From Sphingomonadales bacterium (GTDB lineage Bacteria > Pseudomonadota > Alphaproteobacteria > Sphingomonadales > Sphingomonadaceae), in contig JAQGKX010000105.1 in the NCBI GenBank assembly GCA_028289885.1, positions 1 through 43,959 on the forward strand: 43,959 nt of DNA. Reading direction: 5' to 3'. The notes under the pieces are model-generated. The model saw only the letters and a program-made list of their open reading frames with translations. It was not told the origin of the DNA and did not search any database. The position numbers and the translations under genes were made by a program. Below, piece after piece: positions 39,006 to 43,959 of this stretch (the first letter of the stretch is position 1; every line of letters begins with the position of its first letter).

Positions 39006-39467
39006 ATGAGAAAAAAGCGGTTAATGGAACTCTTAAAACTCTTTATCTTGCAAATTTCTTTTTTCAGCAATTCAGCGGGAGCGTCATCAAAAACTGAAAA
39101 CAGTTTTCGTCGCATTACTGGGGTAGAATTGGAAAGGTATCTGTCGGGAAAGACCATTGTTCCCAATAAAAAAATTCAACAGAGAACCCCTCGTTTCAGT
39201 GAAGCTTTCGCTAGTAACAAGAACTGGTTGGGGATTTTACAGTCGGTCGAACTTGTTATGCTGTATGGCAAATGGAGCGTAGAACATGGTGAGCTGTGCG
39301 TACAACCAGAAGAAAAATTGAAAGAATGTCGACTAGTCTGGCAAAATAATCACGATAAGTCCATTTTCTTATTGCCAATATTGGCATGGGGGCAAAAACG
39401 TAGTATAGTAGAAGTAACTATACAAGAAATTAGCAAAGGACAGAAAGATGCTTTACGCAGACGCTAG
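39006..39467 (+). CDS. small AT-rich putative secreted protein, candidate accessory/inhibitor of the RTX protein
   Basis: Signal-like N-terminus MELLKLFILQISFFSNSAGASS; GKWSVEHGELCVQP...LKECRLVW; 3' end overlaps next CDS by 20 nt. Confidence 0.7.
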   Translation: MRKKRLMELLKLFILQISFFSNSAGASSKTENSFRRITGVELERYLSGKTIVPNKKIQQRTPRFSEAFASNKNWLGILQSVELVMLYGKWSVEHGELCVQPEEKLKECRLVWQNNHDKSIFLLPILAWGQKRSIVEVTIQEISKGQKDALRRR

Positions 39468-42400
39468 GTTACGGCTAGAAATAAATGGGGCGCTAAATCC
39501 AGACGGTTCACATACAGCAATTTATGACGAAATAGAATTACTATTTAGTTCTGTTTATAACGGGTCTCCGATAGCTGCGACCGCTATAGGAGCTTGGCTA
39601 GATGCCCATCCCGGTAGAAATATTGTTATAAATTATAGCATCGACAACATGAACGGAGATAATGGAACGATTGATTTTGATCCAAATTGGTCGTCTGGGA
39701 AGAGGTATATTTCTACTACTGGAGAGGGAGAGAGCCTTACGACGATAGCAGCTTTTGTCCACGAGCTGGGTCATGCTGTTACGAGCTTAGAAGACGACGA
39801 TAGCCTTAGCGATCTCCGTGGGGGCAATATCATAGAAACGAATAAGTGGTATGTTCAGCTTGGGATACCGCAGCGCGCAACGTATGAGGCTACTGGCTCC
39901 CTTATAGAGGTAGGCCGGTCATATACCGGCGGGGCGACTATAAAAAACGCTATAGTCGATAGGGGCCTTTATTCGAATACTGCAAATTCCGGTATTGAGT
40001 TTGAAACAGCTAATCTCGACCTTTCCCTCAGCGGTATTACCGGTGCGAGTTTGGTCATAGGGTCTGGATCAGAAAACACTTACGTTGGTACCAGTAGTAC
40101 TGACTGGATTTATGGAGGAGGGGGTAATGATAATTTAAGTGGGGAAGCGAGTAATGACTATCTCTATGGCGAGAACAATGCCGATACTCTTTCAGGAGGC
40201 GCGGGCGATGACCTCCTTGTCGGAGGTTCTGGCTACGACACTCTAGTAGGCGACGCAGGCGATGACCAGCTCTGGGGGGGCGAGAAAGATGCCGCTGCTA
40301 ACATGCTGCTGGATGGTTTGGACACGGCTGATTACCAGACAAGCACAAAGGGCATTACTGTCAATTATAATGGCTCCGGCTCGGAAGCCGGCCTTACGGT
40401 AAAAGACGGTCTGGGAGGAACGGATACGCTCCATTCAATCGAATGGATTACTGGAACATCTGGCCGCGATCAGGTCAACATTGTCGGAAATATAGCTGCT
40501 GATACCTATCTCACCATTGATGCTAACGGCGGTCAGTTGCCAAATGCTAGGGACACTATCAATACAGATAAAGCCGCGAGTGGGGTTCATCTGAATCTGA
40601 ATGCTGATGGCACGGGGACGCTAACCACGTCCGATGGCAACGGCCAGATCGATCTCATAGGCTTCCACACCGGGATCATTGGCTCAGACTTTGATGACGA
40701 CATCAGCGACGTAAGTGCTGGCGACAAGCAGATCGATGGCGGTGAAGGTAACGACGTGATCACGATCGGCACCGGTGCTGGATATCTTATCGGTGGAGGC
40801 GGCAACGACATACTGACTGGCGGAGCCGGAAATGATGTTCTGGACGGCGGCTCGGGCAGTAATCAGCTATTTGGTGGAGATGGATCTGACCTGCTAATTT
40901 CCCAAGGTGACGATGCCGCACCTGACGTTCTTGAAGGCGGCGATGGAGACGACAAGCTCGTCGTCAATGGAGGCGGTTCTGGTTTCGATTCTGTTACGTT
41001 GCGTGGTGGTGCTGGAAATGATTTATATGTTGTCAATAGTGGCTATGCCAACGTCGAAATATCGTCGGGTGATGGTAATGACGAACTTATAAGTCAAGGC
41101 TCAGGTACAGTATCATTCATCGGATTTGATATGTCTGACGCCAAAGTGGTTTGGGACGCTCAAATCACCAGCACGGTGAGTATACCTCAGCAAGATGGCA
41201 TAGCTTATACTATGACGGGCGATTTGGCTGTTGTCACAAACTCTGGAGAGTCCGTCCTTTTCAGAGGTATTACCGGGACAAGGTTTGTACGGACGGGAGG
41301 CAGCTGGGATCAGAGTTATAATGCCGGCGGGTATAATCCTCATTATGGGACCCTTACTTTAGACAATCTTCCGGGCGTGCAGTTTACCGACGATAGCATA
41401 AATTTCGTAGACATCCCGAGTATTGACGTTGAGATGGGCGATGTCTCTCTGTACGATATGGCTGCAGCGGGTTATGCGGCTGGCAGTGCCAGCAGCGCTC
41501 CACCTTCGACTGGATCTGCTGCAGATGATGAGCTGGGCGGTACCGCGGGCAATGACACTGTCTCTGCCGGCGACGGCGATGATAATATAACTGCCTCGAA
41601 AGGGACCGACACGGTCGTTGGGGGTGCGGGATACGATACGCTCGAAGTCTTTGGATCCCGAAATGATTACTCCGTACGATTGGGCACTGGCGGAGCTGTC
41701 GTGGTGGGTCGTCTCGACAATCCTGGCGACCAGACAACCATGACGAGTGTCGAAGCCATTTTTTTCGATTATGATGGCCAAAGTTCCACAATGACGATGG
41801 GGACTGACGGTAACGACATTCTGGCCGGGACGGCAGGAAATGATGAGATCTTCGCGTTTGCAGGCGATGACGCTGTCTCCGCAGGCGACGGTGATGATTA
41901 TATAAATCCAGCAGATGGACTCAACACGGTTGATGGGGGCGCGGGAGACGATACCCTCGACGTTCTTGGTTCTCGAGATGATTACTCTGTAACAGCAGGC
42001 GCTGGCGGGACCATCGTGGTCACCCGTCTCGACAATCCTGGCAATCAGACAACCATGACGAATGTTGAAGCCATCTTTTTCGATTATGACGGGCAAAGAT
42101 CCGCAGTGCTGACGGGAACTGCCGGTAACGATAGCCTGTCTGGAACGACAGGAAATGACGAGATTTTCGGGTTTGCAGGCAACGACATAATTGCTGGCGG
42201 GGCAGGTAACGATCACATTGACGGCGGAACGGGTCAGGATACCGCCGGGTACGCGGGAAACAGTACCGACTTTGTCGTCGGCACCAATGCAACTGGTGCG
42301 ATCATCACATGGGACCGTAACGGATCAGAAGGGTTTGATACCCTGACGAACGTAGAGGAATTGCACTTCGGCGGGGATAGTGTTTCCGTCCTCGCGGGAA

Positions 42401-43458
42401 GTGTCTCGGTGGGTGGTATTGGAACCGCCGGCAATGATCTCTTCACCCAGGACGTGGCTTATAGCATCGATGGCGGCGCTGGTGATGACGTGCTGATCGT
42501 AAACGGCTCGTCGACAGAGGTCGCTACCGGCAGTGTCTACGGAGGTCATCTCCACGTCGGAAGTAACGACGTATCAAACGTTGAGACCATCTACTTCAAA
42601 GGAGATGATGTTCTGCTGGATACAGCAGAAGTGGTGCCGCTCGGCACTTCGGGTTCCGATTTCATCGACGGATCGGGCCGTGCCGATTACATTGAAAACG
42701 AAAGTGGTGACGATATAGTTTATGCTGAAGACGGAAACGATACCGTAATTCAGCAAGCGGGGTCGATCGATGTCACGGGCGGCCTCGGGAACGACCACCT
42801 AATCTCTTATGGCAGCGGCGATGACGTATATCGTTATGAGATCGGCGATGGGCGGGATGAGATATATGACGCAGGCGGCGTGGACCAGCTTGTGTTCGGA
42901 TATGATATCGCTCCAGAGGATGTCCTGGTGGTTGCCGATGAAGATAGCGGCAATCTGGTTATTACTTTCAGTGGATACGATGGTCAGATTACACTGGACG
43001 GTGCCGCTTATTCTACGACCAGCTTTATTGAGAGCTTCCATTTTGCCGACGATACGGTCTGGAATGCCGAGGATATCCGGGCTGCAGCTGGGATCAGCGA
43101 TCCCGGATCGCGCGCCAGTCAGAGCAGGGGGCCTGTCGCGGATTTAGACAGCGTCAACCAGCCTGCTGACAGCACTTCGGTCAGTCAAAACATGGCCGCT
43201 CGAATGTCGGGGATACTGGCAAGCAAATTCGCTGGCATGTCGCGTACTACGGCCTCAGGGTTATCTGGCAAAGCAGTAAGAGCGCCAATAACGGGTTCAG
43301 ACGGCGCGATTATGCCTTCTGACATACGGACAAGTGCTAACCGTTTTGCAGAGATGGCCGCGGCCTTCGGCGTGCCAACGTCGGCACACTCGATTATGGA
43401 ACATCGCGAACTCTCGCAAAACCATCCTTTTGCGTTTGCGCATACCTCAATGCTGTAA
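39448..43458 (+). CDS. RTX (hemolysin-type Ca-binding repeat) protein with N-terminal HExxH zincin-like domain, M91-like
   Basis: FVHELGHAVTSLEDDD...NIIETNKWYVQLGIPQRATYEATG; many GGxGxDxux repeats such as LSGGAGDDLLVGGSGYDTLVGDAGDDQLWGG. Confidence 0.9.
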   Translation: MLYADARLRLEINGALNPDGSHTAIYDEIELLFSSVYNGSPIAATAIGAWLDAHPGRNIVINYSIDNMNGDNGTIDFDPNWSSGKRYISTTGEGESLTTIAAFVHELGHAVTSLEDDDSLSDLRGGNIIETNKWYVQLGIPQRATYEATGSLIEVGRSYTGGATIKNAIVDRGLYSNTANSGIEFETANLDLSLSGITGASLVIGSGSENTYVGTSSTDWIYGGGGNDNLSGEASNDYLYGENNADTLSGGAGDDLLVGGSGYDTLVGDAGDDQLWGGEKDAAANMLLDGLDTADYQTSTKGITVNYNGSGSEAGLTVKDGLGGTDTLHSIEWITGTSGRDQVNIVGNIAADTYLTIDANGGQLPNARDTINTDKAASGVHLNLNADGTGTLTTSDGNGQIDLIGFHTGIIGSDFDDDISDVSAGDKQIDGGEGNDVITIGTGAGYLIGGGGNDILTGGAGNDVLDGGSGSNQLFGGDGSDLLISQGDDAAPDVLEGGDGDDKLVVNGGGSGFDSVTLRGGAGNDLYVVNSGYANVEISSGDGNDELISQGSGTVSFIGFDMSDAKVVWDAQITSTVSIPQQDGIAYTMTGDLAVVTNSGESVLFRGITGTRFVRTGGSWDQSYNAGGYNPHYGTLTLDNLPGVQFTDDSINFVDIPSIDVEMGDVSLYDMAAAGYAAGSASSAPPSTGSAADDELGGTAGNDTVSAGDGDDNITASKGTDTVVGGAGYDTLEVFGSRNDYSVRLGTGGAVVVGRLDNPGDQTTMTSVEAIFFDYDGQSSTMTMGTDGNDILAGTAGNDEIFAFAGDDAVSAGDGDDYINPADGLNTVDGGAGDDTLDVLGSRDDYSVTAGAGGTIVVTRLDNPGNQTTMTNVEAIFFDYDGQRSAVLTGTAGNDSLSGTTGNDEIFGFAGNDIIAGGAGNDHIDGGTGQDTAGYAGNSTDFVVGTNATGAIITWDRNGSEGFDTLTNVEELHFGGDSVSVLAGSVSVGGIGTAGNDLFTQDVAYSIDGGAGDDVLIVNGSSTEVATGSVYGGHLHVGSNDVSNVETIYFKGDDVLLDTAEVVPLGTSGSDFIDGSGRADYIENESGDDIVYAEDGNDTVIQQAGSIDVTGGLGNDHLISYGSGDDVYRYEIGDGRDEIYDAGGVDQLVFGYDIAPEDVLVVADEDSGNLVITFSGYDGQITLDGAAYSTTSFIESFHFADDTVWNAEDIRAAAGISDPGSRASQSRGPVADLDSVNQPADSTSVSQNMAARMSGILASKFAGMSRTTASGLSGKAVRAPITGSDGAIMPSDIRTSANRFAEMAAAFGVPTSAHSIMEHRELSQNHPFAFAHTSML

Positions 43459-43497
43459 CCTACTGGGCCTCAGTCATGCGGGCACATCAGGCTCGTT

Positions 43498-43524
43498 CCC
43501 GTCTTTCATAAATTGAAAGGCGGG
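43498..43524 (+). terminator. hairpin downstream of the RTX gene
   Basis: CCCGTCTTTCA-TAAAT-TGAAAGGCGGG (11-bp stem with one T.G pair) about 40 nt after stop, followed by ATCGTTTCTATAGTTT; only a weak T-tract. Confidence 0.45.
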
Positions 43525-43768
43525 ATCGTTTCTATAGTTTGCATGAACTACCACCATTCGAGCTCGATCTATATGGTAATGTCCTTTATCAGACTAGCAC
43601 GGATGCCGCCGATCAAGCGAAAGACAACGCTTGGCCGTTGCACGAACCCGCTCGCGCGGGAGGGGCACATGAGGCCATGTTGAGGTAAGACCCGACCGCT
43701 ACGGCTCTGTTTGAGCGACTCCGGGCGCGGGTAGATCATCGCGGCTCCTTTGACTGGAGGAGCTAACG

Positions 43769-43959
43769 ATGAACAACCTTGTATCTATTCTTTCGATCAG
43801 CCCGCTGCGTCAGCGGCTTATCGATGACATGGCCATGCGCCACTTTTCGAGCGAGACGCAGCGCAACTATATCCGCGACGTCGGGCGGTTCGGGACGTGG
43901 CTGGGGCGCTCGCCTCATACCGCGACGGCAGAAGACGTCCGCCGGTTCCAGATCGAACA
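43769..43959 (+). CDS. tyrosine recombinase/integrase N-terminus, 3'-truncated by window edge; probable first ORF of an IS91-type element
   Basis: MNNLVSILSISPLRQRLIDDMAMRHFSSETQRNYIRDVGRFGTWLGRSPHTATAEDVRRFQIE; AGGAG upstream. Confidence 0.8.
   Translation, partial: MNNLVSILSISPLRQRLIDDMAMRHFSSETQRNYIRDVGRFGTWLGRSPHTATAEDVRRFQIE

Noticed and set aside
41359-42216. 285-aa antisense ORF within the RTX gene (and other minus-strand ORFs at 40243-43041)
   Set aside because: Repetitive shadow of RTX codons on the opposite strand; no independent protein signature.
40100-43100. Repetitive GGxGxD-coding DNA considered as CRISPR or satellite repeat
   Set aside because: Repeats are degenerate, in-frame coding nonapeptides without uniform spacers.
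39448-43458. Serralysin (M10B) assignment for the RTX protease
   Set aside because: HELGH is present but not the HExxHxxGxxH zinc motif, and the surrounding sequence does not resemble serralysin.

Overview
GC-rich alphaproteobacterial (sphingomonad-like) accessory region, read by eye from the sequence and the supplied ORF track. Left third: metabolic genes (5'-truncated GMC oxidoreductase, MFS transporter, VOC proteins, galactose-1-dehydrogenase-like Gfo/Idh/MocA protein, alpha/beta hydrolase), a PAS-GGDEF protein next to an unlisted 58-aa Flp pilin gene, and a large serine recombinase/DUF2924/DUF3489 cassette. A deleted relic of a homologous cassette lies about 4 kb further on. Middle: Cfa-type methyltransferase, LOV-type histidine kinase, CocE/TetR divergent pair with duplicated operator-like palindromes, orphan TadE/TadE/TadG cluster, and a CtrA-like regulator whose receiver has lost its phospho-acceptor residues. 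Right third: ParB-methyltransferase/DUF5681 pair behind a nested palindrome, a cdh pseudogene, and a type I secretion operon (TolC/HlyB/HlyD-like). The operon is followed by a small AT-rich putative secreted protein overlapping a 1336-aa RTX protein with an N-terminal HELGH zincin (M91-like) domain. The last system is the best candidate for something undescribed: a T1SS-exported RTX metallopeptidase with a possible periplasmic inhibitor. The window ends in the first ORF of a probable IS91-type element. No rRNA, tRNA or CRISPR was recognised.
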